Shown: piece after piece, positions 12,594 to 26,100 of the stretch
Position numbering within the stretch: the first letter of the stretch is position 1
Layout of the letters: each line of letters begins with the position of its first letter
Assembly: GCA_000469685.2 (NCBI GenBank)
Contig: LS997563.1
Coordinates: forward strand, 1,440,869 to 1,504,868
Direction of reading: 5' to 3'
DNA: 64,000 bases
DNA from: Haemonchus contortus
Lineage: Eukaryota; Nematoda; Chromadorea; Rhabditida; Trichostrongylidae
Position numbers and translations under genes: made by a program
Notes under the pieces: generated by a model
Seen by the model: the letters and a program-made list of their open reading frames with translations, nothing else
Told to the model about the DNA's origin: nothing
The model's database searches: none

Positions 12594-15173
12594 AGGACGG
12601 CATTCCAAAACGGATTGACCATCCGAGAGACTGATCCACTTATAGAAAGTGACTGAGTAAACCCTCTCGATAAATGGGAGTTTAGGTCTGTTGTTTTAGG
12701 AGCCGGCGCCTCTGAACAAGTAGCAAAAGTACTAACCAGGATAAGCATGCCCTATCTCACATGCCGATCAATTGACAGGGTTAGTGGAAACCTTCAATGT
12801 TTACTGTATCCTCATATCTTCTGCAAATCGGACCTTACGACCAACTTCAATTCCTTAAGTACAAGTCCGTGAATAATGGCGGTTGAACACAGAGTGGTGG
12901 ACAACTTAATATGCCTAAATTAGCAATAATCCAGATTGTTTTGATGCATTGAGGTGTTTTTCAGAATGTGCCGAGAGATGGAGGGCGAAAACAGTTAGGA
13001 ATATCATTATTCCTACAGAAAACACCGACTTGCTCCAGAAATGTGTCCGACAAGCAAGCGGTAGTTTTGACTGAAGTGGGCGCGAAAGTGGATTGCGATG
13101 CTAAGTTGCTAATGATCGCTTACTCTTAAAATTGTTTACCCGCCACCGTTTTCCAAGCTTAAAAAGGTTTTTAAGAGCCGTGGGTAGGGGAGTTGAGGGC
13201 CGAATAGGAGCCAACGAACAGGACAGGTGGGGGTTCATATCCCTCCACACCCCCGAGCCGACGTGGAGGGTACTTCCTACACTTCTATTTGACGTTGGTA
13301 AGAGGTCAAAAATGATTCCTGTTCAGGTACTAGTAAGTCTAGAAAAGTGTCGGGATGAAAGGGGATTGGGTTGTTGAGAGAGGGGGGGGGGGGGGGGTTA
13401 GGGGAGGAAAGGTGAATGGGAGGACTCTTCAAAAGAATCTATGAACACCTGAGTCTCCGAGGCGAAGAGGGAGAAGGAAAAAGCACAATATCAAGGTAAC
13501 TCACTCAGCAATGAATGGGGAGTGAGGACAGGACAAGGATGGTTCTGGCTTCATCCAGAGGAAGTCAGCAACTGAGACTATCCCAACGTGCTGAACTGAG
13601 CGCATTAGTGAGGATATTTTAGTCCAGGTTTACACAAATGCCGATAATCTCTACTACTGAATCCAGCACTCCAACGTAGCACTGTTAGGGGCAAAATGGG
13701 ACACATTGGGACAAAAGCAATTATCAATTCAACAGCAAAAATTAACTTTTTGGAGCAGCTTGCAGCTTTCCGAGAGAGATCCAATAGTGACTGCAGAGGT
13801 ACAAAAAATAAAATAAATGAAACCCTAACAACGATGACAACGACTATGTGGTGGCGTGTGGTCGTTAGGCGACGGAAAACTGCGGGAGAAAACCGGCGTC
13901 GGCGCAACGCGAATAACAAGGGGGACGACGGTCAGCGCGCCGTCGTCGCCAACAACACCAAACACGTAGTAGTTGTAGGGGGAGCCGAAAACAACAACAA
14001 ATAGAATAGACGGGAATCACTGCGGCTGGATAGGGATATGAGAGGAGTAGGGGTATGGAGAGGGGGGGGGGGAACGCTTCAATTCCCTGAGTAGTGTAGT
14101 GAAGCTTACTCAGGTAGCCCACAGGTGCGCGTCCATTCCGGGTCTGGGAGTCGTAGTGTACTCACAGAGGACGGCCAATGTCCAGTCCAACATTTCCGCC
14201 CCAACAAGCAGTCCCATAGCAATTGGTTAATGACAATTAGGGGACAGATTTGGTTGGGCAAGGCGGAATCCGATCCTCCGGATCGTTTAGAAACGAAATG
14301 ATACATCGATCCAATTACAGAAAATGAGAAGATATCTAAATAGGCTATAAAACTCAATGAAGGTGCTACATTAAGAAGTTTTCAGGATTCAATCGAAAAA
14401 ACAAACGAATCAGTTAGAATGAAGAAAGGATTATAGCAACAAGTGAGCTCCAGAAAAAGCAAATTGAAAGGATATGTAGGGCAATGGCCTTAGCCGCCCT
14501 TACAACGTATATGGTCCATGGATCGAGGCCTTCATTCACTATGGTCTATGCAAACTGAGTCCTCCATCAGTGCGTGACAGAATAATTGATCCCACGAAAA
14601 GATGTAATTCTCTACCGTGCAGCTTGTACATGGACTAAACTCCCAGAAGATTGTATTGACCCCATACGTTCACGAAATTCATCAAGGTTCTGAACATCCG
14701 GAAAAACCTAGATCGAATCTACTGTTTTCGGTAAGAGACTGAAAATACAACGGGAGCGCAGTCCTCCAACTCACCGATGCAAACATCACGTATTGGGACT
14801 GCCAGCAGGAGCTCCACCCACATCTGCGAACGCTCCGCCCACCAGCGGGCACCCTTCTTCCCAATTTTATTCATAAGGATTTCACAAAGAGCGGCTAGAA
14901 CTAGGACCTTACTAGTACAGTTGAATTTGTCTAAACTTAAGAACTTAAACTTGATCACTGACCAATTAACGACTAGCGGCACAAACAGCCCGACAGCGAT
15001 TAATCGCTCAAACAGCACAATTTCTATTGACAAACTTCATCCAGGCATTTCGCACGTGTCCGTCGTGTCGCGTTGTGGCACCATCGAGTGCGAATGCACT
15101 ACAAGTTATTTATTCAACGCCATTTGTTTTGACTAAAAATAAGCTATATATATATATGGTTCGTATGGAAATA
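12594..15173. other. No secure gene; poly-G runs and GC-rich patch
   Basis: Poly-G runs lie at 13382-13397 and 14062-14072. About 13.85-13.98 kb is locally CpG-rich. A minus-strand frame at 14719-15033 ends in a short C-terminus after a GTGAGT/TTTTCAG pair only 36 nt apart. It lacks an ATG, and I could not join it to other exons. A (TA)n tract at 15147-15157 directly precedes the mariner. Confidence 0.35.
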
Positions 15174-16432
15174 TTAGGTTGAGTCATAAGTCCTCGGACA
15201 AATTGGCAATGATAATATTTATCTCACAATTTTCAAACGACAATAGCGAATCATTTGAAATATACCCCATTGGCATCGATGGTCTTCTGCCAATGCTTGG
15301 GCAGATCATAGATGTCCTTGCTTCAGAACGCTGGGAGCTGGCCTTGGAGAAATGCACCAGTGCCATTTTGATGTCGTCGCGGGTTTGAAAGCCCTGACCA
15401 TCCAGATGACGTTGAAGATGGGGAAAAAGGTGGTAATCCGAGGGATCCAAGTCTGAGGAACATGGTTGGTGTGGTAAACTTGACCTGCCGAAATTCGTCA
15501 GTTCAGTTTTGGTCGTTCTTGCAATGTGAGGGCGAGCGTTGTCGTGCTGGAAGTGAACTTTGTGCTGCTGTGGACGTGTAGCTTCGGGATTCGCCTTCAA
15601 ATTCCTCAGTTGCGTAATGTAGACGAGTGCGGTCACTGTGCAGCCTTCTTCTAGCAGCTCCCATTATTTGACACGGAGAGCGCTCCACCAGAAACAGAGC
15701 ACAACGTCCTTGGCGTGTACGTTGGGTTTGGGGGAGTCTTCTGCAAGCGCACCTTTGTCAATCCATTGAGCACGCCGGTGAACGTTAGAGTATAGGTTCG
15801 ACTTCGCAACCCTGGTGACTAGGCACTCGAGCCACGTGTGGTGCAATTGAGCGTGAGGAGAGAAAGTGCAACGTCGTCGCGGCGGTCTATGTCATACTGC
15901 TTCAAAGCATGAGGCATCTATGGACCGAGCTTTCGTACCTTGTCGATTGACTTCAATTCACGAATAACTGTAAACTGACTCCCCAAGGTGGCAGCCTGTT
16001 CACGAGTAGTTTGATACGGATCGGCTTCCACCTGGCTCCGTAGCACCTTCGAATCCAACTTCATTGAGCGTCCCGGACGGTCTTCATTGTCGACGGAATA
16101 GTCGCCCGATGTGAACTTCTGGTGCCACTTGTAAATTGTACACCTCCTGCTTGTGAACGTCCTTCATACCTCTATCGATTGCCGCGGGTTCATGGCCAGA
16201 TAAAAAATAAATATGATGGTGTTGCGGATGTGGAGTTGCGACGGCTTGAAATCATGAGGCATAGTTGCTGGGAAGGAAACAGTTAGGTGCCTTCTCCAGA
16301 AGGCGTTTGAAAGAGCTTTCCATACTCTATCTAACAGTGCCTCGCACATTCATTTTTGTCACCTCTTTCCCGAGTTATGATCGCTAGAATTCATCACTAT
16401 CACATTGTCCGAGGATTTCTGGGTCAACCTAA
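15174..16432 (-). mobile_element. Full-length mariner element with decayed transposase
   Basis: This 1259-bp element has TIRs starting TTAGGTTGAGTCATAAGTCC, flanked by TA at 15172-15173 and 16433-16434. Transposase reads on the minus strand, N-terminal part near 16349-16164 and C-terminal part at 15636-15184; the stop codon lies inside the TIR. HDNARPH and DPSDYHLF are intact and spaced as in the mariner D34D signature. The region that should hold the first catalytic Asp (usually GDEKW) reads TRVAKS. Frame breaks separate the N- and C-terminal halves. The ends and protein resemble hookworm mariner-type elements. It is not expected to be autonomous. Confidence 0.93.
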
Positions 16433-16434
16433 TA

Positions 16435-19151
16435 AATAATAATGCATCAGTAAAATAGAAATATAAATTAACCTAGGCAGACAGACAAGGGGGATTCCAC
16501 TTTTTATGGACCTTGACTTGCTCTAGATTCCTCTTCAATTCTCGAGAGGTTTCAGTAAGAGTAAGAGGAGGTAAGAATTACAATGAAGGGGCACAATATC
16601 GACTGAATATTCCAGGATGCGCCATCCAGTCAACCTTCATCCAGATACAGAAAGAAATAAGGATGCGGGTCTGGCCTGGAAACTTCGAATTAAGTTGCTA
16701 AAGTAGGGTCAGATTCTGCTACAAGAAACTAGCCTAGAAGTAGAATAGCCTTGCAGAAGCCTACGAGGCGCACAAATGCAACTGGAGGCTTCTCACCTAC
16801 ATTCTCCTGCAATCACTCAACAACATTAACGCTTTCACGATTCCGGCAGTTTCCACCTCATTAACAGACCTCTTCCGATTTCGTGTGGAGGTAACTAATT
16901 TTTTCAGATATCTCTGGAAGTTCACAAAAGTGCAATCAAGAAATCGATTTAGCCGAGGAAATCGAGAAAACGGTCTAACAAGAAAAAGGAATCCTAAAAA
17001 ATCCAGATTTCTTTGAGAGGAAAAGATATTATACCGTCCACTTTAAACTGATGACTCTGTTTACCCGATGGATCTCAATGGGTATGACTCATGCGTTCAA
17101 GATCAAGAATCGAAAAATCAGAAAAATGAAAAACTCAGTGGAAACTCTCTAATGTCTTTCCTGGACGTGAGAAGGTGTAAATATGCCAAATGCACAGTGT
17201 CAATATGTTCAAGATAACACATTGTTTTGATACGAATTATGTCTTCATAAACAACATTCTCGGATACGGTAACTAATGTCCGTGGTCTGTTTACCGTAAT
17301 GATGGGCACTTTATTGCTCCACCCACTTTTCGTATACGACCTTAATAGACGCATACACACGCAAGCACGCAGAATAAACATATTTGTTGAAAATCGATGA
17401 TGACCGAAATGAGATGTGCGTGAAGGACATGAGCGCATGGGGGTATTGTGGGAATCTGCTGACAGAGCAATGGACGAGTTTTTCGGTGAACCTCCTTGTA
17501 AAGAAGATCGTTACATTTCCCAACAGAGCTCATGCTTTGGGACGACAGATGAACTATAGAATGGCTTGCATCTCCAGAATCCGACCCAAATCTAATACAA
17601 AGGCCAGACAGCAGTCCTATTCGTTGCGTTGTACATGAAAGTATGAGGAAACTAGACATTAACGATTTCGTATTGAACAAAATCTACACAATACTTTCGA
17701 AGAATCCCTAGCTTACCAGGAAATTTCTACAATGAATATTTCACGAAATTTTCACATGATGAGTTATTTTATTATACATATTTAGATTATTTCAATTATT
17801 CAGAGTTTTATTTCCTATTTCTGAATCTTTTATTGTATCTGATTTCAATTTCGATCCGATTAGTTTGTTAATTTTATATTTTAGTTGATGTTTAATTTCT
17901 TGAACTGCGAATTGATAAGAAAAAATAACTCTACTGTACTGTGTACATGTCACCTCATATTTAATTATTTCCAAATTATAACAGGAAGAAAATGAATGAA
18001 ATTTTTTCGGCAAAAAAATCCCCAGTTCTTATTTTAGGAAGTTAATAAGAAAAGTTGAAATTTCTCAGTTCAATGTTGTTTATTATCGAAAAATTAATCA
18101 AATTAGGAATAGTAAACCAGGTGTAGAAAATCGGGCCTATGGTAGATATATTTATAATTGTAATTACTCCATACCGCTTGATCGCTTCCCCCTATTTCTT
18201 TCCATCTGATATTAATAAAATGAGGTGTTAGCAGTGAGGGTTGTTATGAGATGGAGAAAATCTGTGGTGTCGCGTAAATACTAAGCGCTGATGCCTGAAA
18301 AATAGCATGCTTAGCTCATTGATTCGAGCTATTTCCCCAAGTAACTAATAACAGTACGTGAAGGATAAACAACAAAAACATATTTTCGCTTAAATAACGC
18401 GGCAGAGTCGCGGGCGCGTAAACGCGACGTCGCTTGCCGCGTTGCTGCTTGCTCTTCACTAGAGCGGGGTTGGGATGAAGCTTTATTAAAGGAGCAAGAA
18501 GAGAACAGGGAAGGACGGCCATTTCAAATACTTACTTTGAGACTTTTTGTGATTACTCATAGTATTATAAGAGGGTCACGCGGAGGGAAAAAATGGGGAA
18601 AAAATATGAAGCTGAAAAGAGGGAAGAAAAAGAAAAAGAATCGAACGAATGGCCGAAAGGTTGAAAGTACGTAGGGTAAGGGCAAAAAAGGAAGACAGAA
18701 TGTGGTTGAGGGCAAAGGCGATCAGCTCGTTCCTCTCAGGCCATAGAGTCCTTGACGAAGCTGATGAGGGCCGTTCGAAATATCGAGTTCGGAGTTGAAT
18801 ACGGAAAAGCTATAGAAGGCATTGCCCTATCGAAGGGAAAAGAAAGGAGGAGCTGATTCGAGTGGAGAATTTGTGCTTATGACAGAATTCGAATAAGAAG
18901 AGCCGGTTTTCGATTGAAGAAAAACGTTGTTCGCCTAGTGTAAACGGTAATGGCGCCTTATCGGTGAGGGTTTGTAGGGCCATAAAGGACGGTAGAAACG
19001 AAATCAAAATAGAGAACTGTCCACGATCAAGAGAGATTCGACAAACAAAAAGAATCAAGAATTTGGAAAGAAAAAAGTAGCCTTTGGAAAACAAATCTTC
19101 CTCAGCGCTAATCACAAACAACATGGGGCCTCATAAGGCTGCAGAGCTTCC
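16435..19151. other. No gene identified
   Basis: A solitary SINE-tail motif lies near 16616 (minus orientation). 17.7-18.2 kb is very A/T-rich. A short minus-strand frame near 18.3-18.4 kb starts with a signal-peptide-like stretch (MFLLFILHVLLLVTWG) but stops after 21 codons, with no clear donor. I call no gene. Confidence 0.4.
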
Positions 19152-22100
19152 CTATACGGAAGGAGTGTCCTCGATTGGAAGGAGATTAAGGGACTCAGAC
19201 GACGATGTAGGCCGAAACCGTGCCTGTATGGCTTCCAAGGTTTCTATACTAAAATCGATGAACAATGATTCACACTGCACCGATGGCTACGAAAAACAGC
19301 CATTTGGTTTTCTCTGCCGTCGTCGTTCCTCGAATTGTCGACAAGGACGGGGGAACTGAGCAAAGCACTAGCCCAGTCATCTGTTCAGTGAACAGAAAGA
19401 AGAAAGTGTCCATTGATCGAGGCAATGTTTGTCCGACGACGAGGAACGGTTTTGGTGTTGGTTTTCGATCGGCCTCAATTAGTATCCCCTCGATGAGCGA
19501 AATATTTTCAAAACAATTCTGGTTGTCTACGAAAGACCAAAGATGATTGGAACAGATGATGAACAGCGCAAATTGTTTATAAATTTATAAAATACGGTAC
19601 GGGTGCACTGAGGTTCTGATAGGTTTTATCAAGTATATCCAATATGGTGGAATAGGTCTCGGTAGTGAAATAGATAGGCATGGCGCAAAAAGAAACACGA
19701 AAGTAAATTTTTTCGTTGAACACATTACCCATAGGTCATTTTGAAGATATAAAATAAGCACAATTTCCTTATGACTTCTCGAGCAAAGGGTTTTATGCGC
19801 TCGAATTGCTTGCAAAATCTGGACGGGCTCAAGACAGCTTCATCTAGGTAGAGGCACAACTGTTTAAAGTTTAAAATCTTTTGGCGCTAAACAATCCCGT
19901 CTGAGGGATGCGCCCCCTCTCTCGACTCCCATAGAAACGTAGTTGCGTAATGAGTGCGTATGTGGCCTATACAATGACTTGCGGTGGCCAGCCCATGTAC
20001 AAGCCAGTGCTTTTATCCTCCCAGACGAGTCTGGTACCAATTGACTGACCCCGGAGGGATGGAAGGCTTGGTTGGCCTAGGCGGGCATCGATCCGGGATT
20101 CGAGCTCCTGACCGCGCGTGTGATATAGTGCGCAACTTGCCACTACACCACCTCCGCCTGGCACCAACTGTAAAATCGTAAAATCAATTAGCACTTTGAA
20201 GTACACAGGTTTCCGATACACGAGGAACGGTATTTACTTACCAACTATAAACTTTCTTTTTTCTCCAAGTGGATATAAGCATGTAAGAGAAATTCGAGCA
20301 AATAAGCAAACATCAAGATCGGTAGATGTGGCGTAAATGACATTTCGATAGGGTTTTCTGCTCAGTTGAAGAAAATTCGATTTCCCTGAAGGGAGAGATT
20401 TTGAAGTGGTGTTATTAATGGTTCAAGAATAGAAACGCTGAACCTGAACAGTGCGTCAGCAATGATGAGAACTAAAAATCAGAAAAATGAACCCATCTTG
20501 TGACAGTTCATTCCCAGTGCATTGTTCTCCGACCTTTTTTCTGGACGTAGTTGGAGACAAATTAGCTGCTCTCACTCACCTACATACGCTTCGTAGTGTT
20601 TAACGCAGTTAAGGCTTTTTGTAGGGCTATTCTAAATATTATTGAAGTTTAATGATGGGGCAAAGGGCGGAGTTGGTGTAGTCCCAAGTGTTGCACAATC
20701 ACCGCGCATTGTTTGGATAACGAATCCCGGATCGAGTAAGGCCAACCTTCCAACATCGGCTGACTCGCACCAGACCAGACTGGGAGGACAAAAGCACTGA
20801 TCTGCAAACCAGATGGCCGCCGCAAGTAATTGTATAACCACGACACATTAAAACCGTCACTGCAAATCTGAGTAGAAGTCGAGGAATGAGGGACGCATTC
20901 CATAAACGGGGCGAATTACATCAAAAGACTTCGGAGACTCTAAACTCCGAGGACGAAAAAAACAGTCATTCCAGTCCTAGAGCTCAAAGAGTTTAATAGG
21001 TCTTAGTACTACTTGCAGCTACGTACCCAACAATATATCCCTTCAAATCCATTCAAACACCCTCAAGCGCCTGTTTCTGTGAGAGGCCGGAGAATCAAGG
21101 AACCAAAGGATCTGCCAATAGCCTAATTGACTAGTGAGTAGAACAGGAGTTTCTATAAAACCTATTGAACTTTGTGCCATCATTACACCATTGCTAAACC
21201 GTTTCTAACGGCGATACATACTCCTCGTGGACTATAAAATTACCACTACAAATTCTTCCTGACATTCACTGGCTCACTTGACAATGATTCGTGCCCCAGG
21301 ATCGAGGACTCCGTCTCCCGAGGGGGTATTTGTAGGAACTCAAAGGATAGAGGATTGAGGTCTCAAGAAAGAAGAAACAACCAGTACGCATAAGCAGAGG
21401 GTGAACACTAGACGAACATCTTTTTCCTCATCCGTAATAAGCCCTACTGCGGTTTTCGCAAACCATTAATAGGCCGATGAATGGCTCTGTTTCTAAAATG
21501 ATCCGGGCAAATGAAAAGTAGTCAGGAATAATTTTGTATAGGACTTTTCCATATCCGAAGATTGGTAGGAGAAGCAGACATAAAACGACTTCAAGCCCCT
21601 TCACCCAAGGATTTGTCCCCCGCACTTCCATCAGGACTCGTAGTTGCATTTTGAATGTGCATGTGGTCCATACAAAGCTAAAACCGGCGGTATTACTGAC
21701 CCTAAAGGAACAACAAACTTGATAGATAAGGGATCGACATACCGTGCTGTTCGGAATACCAGCGGTATTACTGTCAATCGAGAGGATTTTAAAAGGCGTA
21801 GATTCAAAAATGAATCTTCTATGGGCGTTAACACTAAAAGATACAGCCTGTCTAAAAGAAATTGTTCTGAGAAAAAGATTCTTCAAAGTCCAATGGAGGA
21901 TAGATTTTTATTTGAAACCCGTTTTGTTGGTGCACCAATGGAACAGAGCAGCTGAGTGCTTTCTTCCTGCAAAATTTCATCAATAACAAAAAAAAAGTCC
22001 TCCTTCAAATTGCACATTTTCCATGCAATGGGCAAACAGAGGCTTGACGCGGCCATTCAGAAACACACATAGAACGTCCATCAAAACGATCGTTCTTTAG

Positions 22101-23181
22101 CAAGGATGAGGACATGAAGGGAAAGGGCTGTCCACGACAACACTCACAATTTAACTTTTTGGATTTACTCAAATCAAAAGTACAACTAGGGGAGTTATCC
22201 AGAAGAAAAATAAGGAAAGATTACAGCATTAGTGAAAAAAAATTGGGCGGAGATGGGGTAGTGCCAAATAGCGCACCATCACATGCAGGTCCGGAAGTCC
22301 ATCGATCCCCTACCCACCGAGTTTGCTGTCCCTATCAGGTCGGTTCAGACTCGTCTAGGAAGACGAGAGCACCGACCCATACAGACAGATTTGCTTCCGC
22401 CTTTGTATATACACGCATTCAAAATGCAACTACGAGTTCGGATGAGGGCAGGGGACGAAGACTTCAACAGACTTTAACAAATTACCCAAAAATTTTAGCC
22501 CTCCCAAAAGTTTTTACTTACCCAAGCCTTTCAGTTTTGGATGTTTTCCATGCATTTCTGAGGTGATGTTAGAATGCAAAAGACCACATACCGTCATCTG
22601 TGAGACTATTCGGAGCTAATGTGAAACATGGGAGCACGATTATCAATACTCCAGCGATGGTTGACGTGGAATATGTAAAACAACACAACAGCTGTCTGAA
22701 GATTTTTCTAGCTATCGCCACTGCCTCCACTTGAATTCCTCAGTTCGGTTCATTCTTACTAATATGAGTGACGCCTGGTTCAGCCATACAAGGCTCTCTG
22801 CTCACAAAACATCCACTCTAGTTTTATCACAGATTGGAGATCGGTCAATGTGGCAGTGGAACTGTTCATTTGTCATGGTGGCATCATTGAACATCATTGT
22901 GCACGTAGGCAACAGAACGTGCTGATTCAGGTGCTGCTATCATCGGAAACCAAACAGAACTCTGTTCGGAAGTGAATGATAAATAACTCAAAAAGGGCAA
23001 CGGTTCACGTTGCAGTCAGGAATCGGTGTGCAGTACCATCACGGGGGTGTTTGCAGCAATGAACCAAGGGTATCACTTCTGTCGGAACTCAGACAGGGAT
23101 CTTTGCGTTCAAAGCAACGGACCTTACTCCATATAGGTAATGTATTCCCTTTCTCAGGCTTTTCAAGGGTTCATGTATCAT
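19152..23181 (-). CDS. Eight-exon gene of unknown function with one in-frame TGA
   Basis: Model built by joining exons: 23181-23128 (starts MIHEPLKSLRKG), 22936-22760, 22615-22522, 21338-21278, 20631-20584, 20357-20242, 19526-19298 and 19248-19152 (ends IEDTPSV, TAG). The sum is 876 nt (291 residues plus stop) with phase agreement at all seven joins. All four SINEs of the region fall in introns, which supports the model. Donors are strong for most introns (GTAAGG, GTAAGA, GTAAGT, GTGAGC). Those after 20584 (GTAGGT) and 19298 (GTTTTT, 49-nt intron) are weaker and were chosen to keep phase. Exon 2 has one in-frame TGA at 22802-22804, between TRVDVL and AESLVW. This suggests a pseudogene, an allele or sequence error, or a mis-drawn exon. 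No signal peptide is obvious. I do not recognise the family. Confidence 0.6.
19895..20162 (-). repeat. tRNA-derived SINE (best-preserved copy)
   Basis: On the minus strand the head reads GGTGGTGTAGTGGCAAGTT (A-box-like), then GAGCTCGAATCCC (B-box-like), as in RNA polymerase III tRNA promoters. A roughly 190-bp body follows and ends in the tail GGGGGCGCATCCC. It lies in the intron between 20242 and 19526 of the gene above. Confidence 0.85.
20665..20905 (+). repeat. tRNA-derived SINE copy
   Basis: Plus-oriented copy with head GGAGTTGGTGTAG, B-box-like GATAACGAATCCCGG and tail GGGACGCATTCC. It lies in the 20632-21277 intron of the minus-strand gene. Confidence 0.8.
21590..21760 (-). repeat. tRNA-derived SINE copy (partial)
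   Basis: It aligns in the minus orientation with the 22.25-22.47 kb copy; both share ACTCGTAGTTGCATTTTGAA (plus-strand reading here). The 152-codon frame across it is a repeat artefact. Lies in the 21339-22521 intron. Confidence 0.7.
22248..22475 (+). repeat. tRNA-derived SINE copy
   Basis: Plus-oriented copy with head GAGATGGGGTAGTGCCAAAT, then the body with GACTCGTCTAGGAAGACGAG. Lies in the same intron as the previous copy. The 150-codon frame across it is an artefact. Confidence 0.75.
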
Positions 23182-26100
23182 ATCTTACTAGTGGCTATTC
23201 CATAAACAGAGCGGGTAAGTCACTGCGGAGCCCCGCTAATAGGAACAGTTAATGAGTATTAACGAATTCAGCGTTTAAGAAATCTACCTATGAGGTCCCT
23301 CAAGAAGGGGAACTTCTATGACAGCTAAAAGATTTATAAAAACCTCCAAAAAGAAGAAGAAAGGATCAATCACATCAAAGAAGAGCCATGCCGAAATTCA
23401 TTGAAAGTTGGAGGTGGAGGCTAAACCGTCGATCCTGTAAACAAAATCCCCATGAAAAGAGAGATTCTCATTTCATGCCACTGAAGTGAAGGCAACATAT
23501 AATCTACGCGTGCCAATCTATGATTGTCGACATCGACAGATTCCTAGACAGTCCTGACTTCGTGGACAGTGTCATAAACCAAAGAGGAGCACCAAAAATT
23601 ACGTCATAGCAATACGTATAGCAAGTGGATGTAGTCGCTGATTTCTTGCGATCCTTTGAGGGGGTATCCTTTCAGGGGAAATAACAGCTTGTATTTGTTG
23701 TACCAGTGTTTTAAATAAAACCAGAAAAGAATGAAAAACGTCTAAAGATAAAGAACTCTCATATCAGAAACATGAAAACATCATATCGTTATTGCCTTCT
23801 GGAGGGCATAGAATCTAGCCGACAATATTACAAAAATAAACACCAGCTGATGATCCTCTACAGAATTTCTGGAATGATAGCGAGTATAGGGCGTGCCCAA
23901 TGAAGTTAATACCATTGGGATTAGTCGAGAAATATGTAGCAAAAAGCAAAGAACCCTCGAAATTTCTGGAAAACCTATAATCTTTAGGAACTTTCGAAAA
24001 CCAATGGAATCAGAAAAGATTCTGTTGTATAATAATAACAGCATTTGCGAACATCATATTTACTATTACAGATGTTAGCTAATATACAACAACAACGAAT
24101 ACTTGAAGCGCGTTTTAGTGGTAACAGAGGTACCGGTGGCATGTGACGCCTATGCCGCTCACACAGCGCAGAGAACAAAACCTCAGCTTGAACCACCTCA
24201 CGAGGTTAGCCAAGCTCACTATTTTCTGAGATCAACTGAATGATGTCAGGCCGGTCTAGGAAATCTCTGACAAGCTGGTTGATTAGTTCACAGGACGAAG
24301 CTCTTTTCAGAGCGCATCGAAGAAAAAAAAAACAGTCAAATACAGCTATGATTCTAAATAGGAATCGAATCCACTTTCTGCAAAATCGGTCAATAGGGAA
24401 CAGCCATTCCCATTCCGTTGTTAAACGCATTTAAAGTTATCCACAATCAAAGAAAGAACTCATGAAATGTCTATGAAAAATGAGCGTCAAGACACATCGA
24501 GAAGTAGAAACACTCATTGAGAGATTCCTAAATTACAGTGCTCAAACGGGCTCGAGAAAAATCATGTCATGTGTGACTGTTTTTTTCCTACCGTTTAAAC
24601 CTTTGAACCGGTTTGAGGAGTTTTTCAAAGAGCGATTGATGCCACGTGATGATGTTATGGCGGAATGTTGTTGTTCGTATGATAAATGAAACCGATCACT
24701 TTATTTTTTCTCCGAAAATGACGTCTAGCATTGGACCAGGAAAACTAGCCGAGCCTGTAGCTATATATGGAAAGAAAGGGAAAACTAGTGGAGGATAAAA
24801 AAAAGCGAAACCTTCGCCATTCCTTCATGGAACGCGCCAAAGCAGTCGGTAAATCAAAGGGCCATTTGACGGCATGTTCGACGACCTTGTTTACGAGGAC
24901 ATGCCCATGCTCAGATCAAAGTTTTCACCTTTCCAAGCAGGTAATGTATCATCTGATCAACTTCAAATGAGCAGTATTGTTGATAGGCTAGATCGAGATT
25001 CACTTTCTATTCAATTCCCAAACAACGTCGTCCCTCTTTGCCCATTTCGCCCAATATCCGAAAGTAAACATAGAAAACATTCTGATCATTCAACAACGTT
25101 TAGGCAGAGTTATTATTATTATACTAATGAAATCAGTATTTCTGGTATTTTACGAGGAGAAAGCCTTTCTGATTCACTCAAAATAGGAAGCTACCAATGA
25201 CGCTGAGGTGAAAGGTCAATAATACATATATGGCATAAGGATAGAATTCTCTTAAGAATCCACCTCACATAAGGCCCTGACTGATACCAGGCTGATTTGG
25301 AACTACAAATGACCCTGACTGCCCTCATGGCCCTTCAGGTTCCGAGCAAAAACATTCAGCAAAACGTTCGGAACCGAAATGTTCACAATGACACCCTTAA
25401 ATCCTTGTATAGGTCAGTAAGAATGGTACCGCGGTTGTAGATGAAACTTGGAAGCATGGCGCACGCCGAAAACCGAAAAGAGGTTATTTCCGCTGATCTA
25501 TGAATATGAATATACGATCAAGCACAGAAATTTTAATCCACACCTGACCAGAGCTACTTAAAATGATGTCATTGACGTGCTCCAATCCGTTAAGCAGGGA
25601 TTCACCCGAAAGAAGCGGCGGCTTAGATTTCAACCAGGAATTTGACTAATACCATGGAGAAGACGTCACAAACTTGGAGCCGAAGTACAGGCATGACATG
25701 GAGCTTTCCGATTAAGATTTCGAGATTATCTCACATCTACGTAAATTGAAAGAAGTCTTCATCTTCTCTGAGAACACCCAGTTTGAACCCTGTTGACCGT
25801 TCCAGTGAAAGTAAGCTACAGCTTCCAAAGTCACTTAGAAAAATTCAGGGACGACTGGGGATGCGCCTCGCATTCAGCAGCCATGAATAATTGTAACCAA
25901 ACTGAAATGGCGTCAACTGGAAGCAAAGGTCCAGGCTGAAGTTAATGCGTTTCTTCACGGACGAGATTGGCCCCACTGAAGCTTAGTATGTCGATCGTTT
26001 GAGCCTAATTGTAAGAAGGACCAACACTTCCAGCCATTGCTTCAAAACTGGCTCGTTGAATTATCGAACAGCGGACCTTTTCAATCATAGTAATTCGGGT

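Noticed and set aside
13696..14122. Frames of 85-104 codons on both strands
   Set aside because: Local GC-rich simple sequence with homopolymeric residues; frames overlap on both strands and none has splice support.
21428..22566. Two frames of about 150 codons (minus 21428-21886, plus 22114-22566)
   Set aside because: They lie across SINE copies in the intron of a minus-strand gene, and their translations match the repeat sequence rather than any domain.
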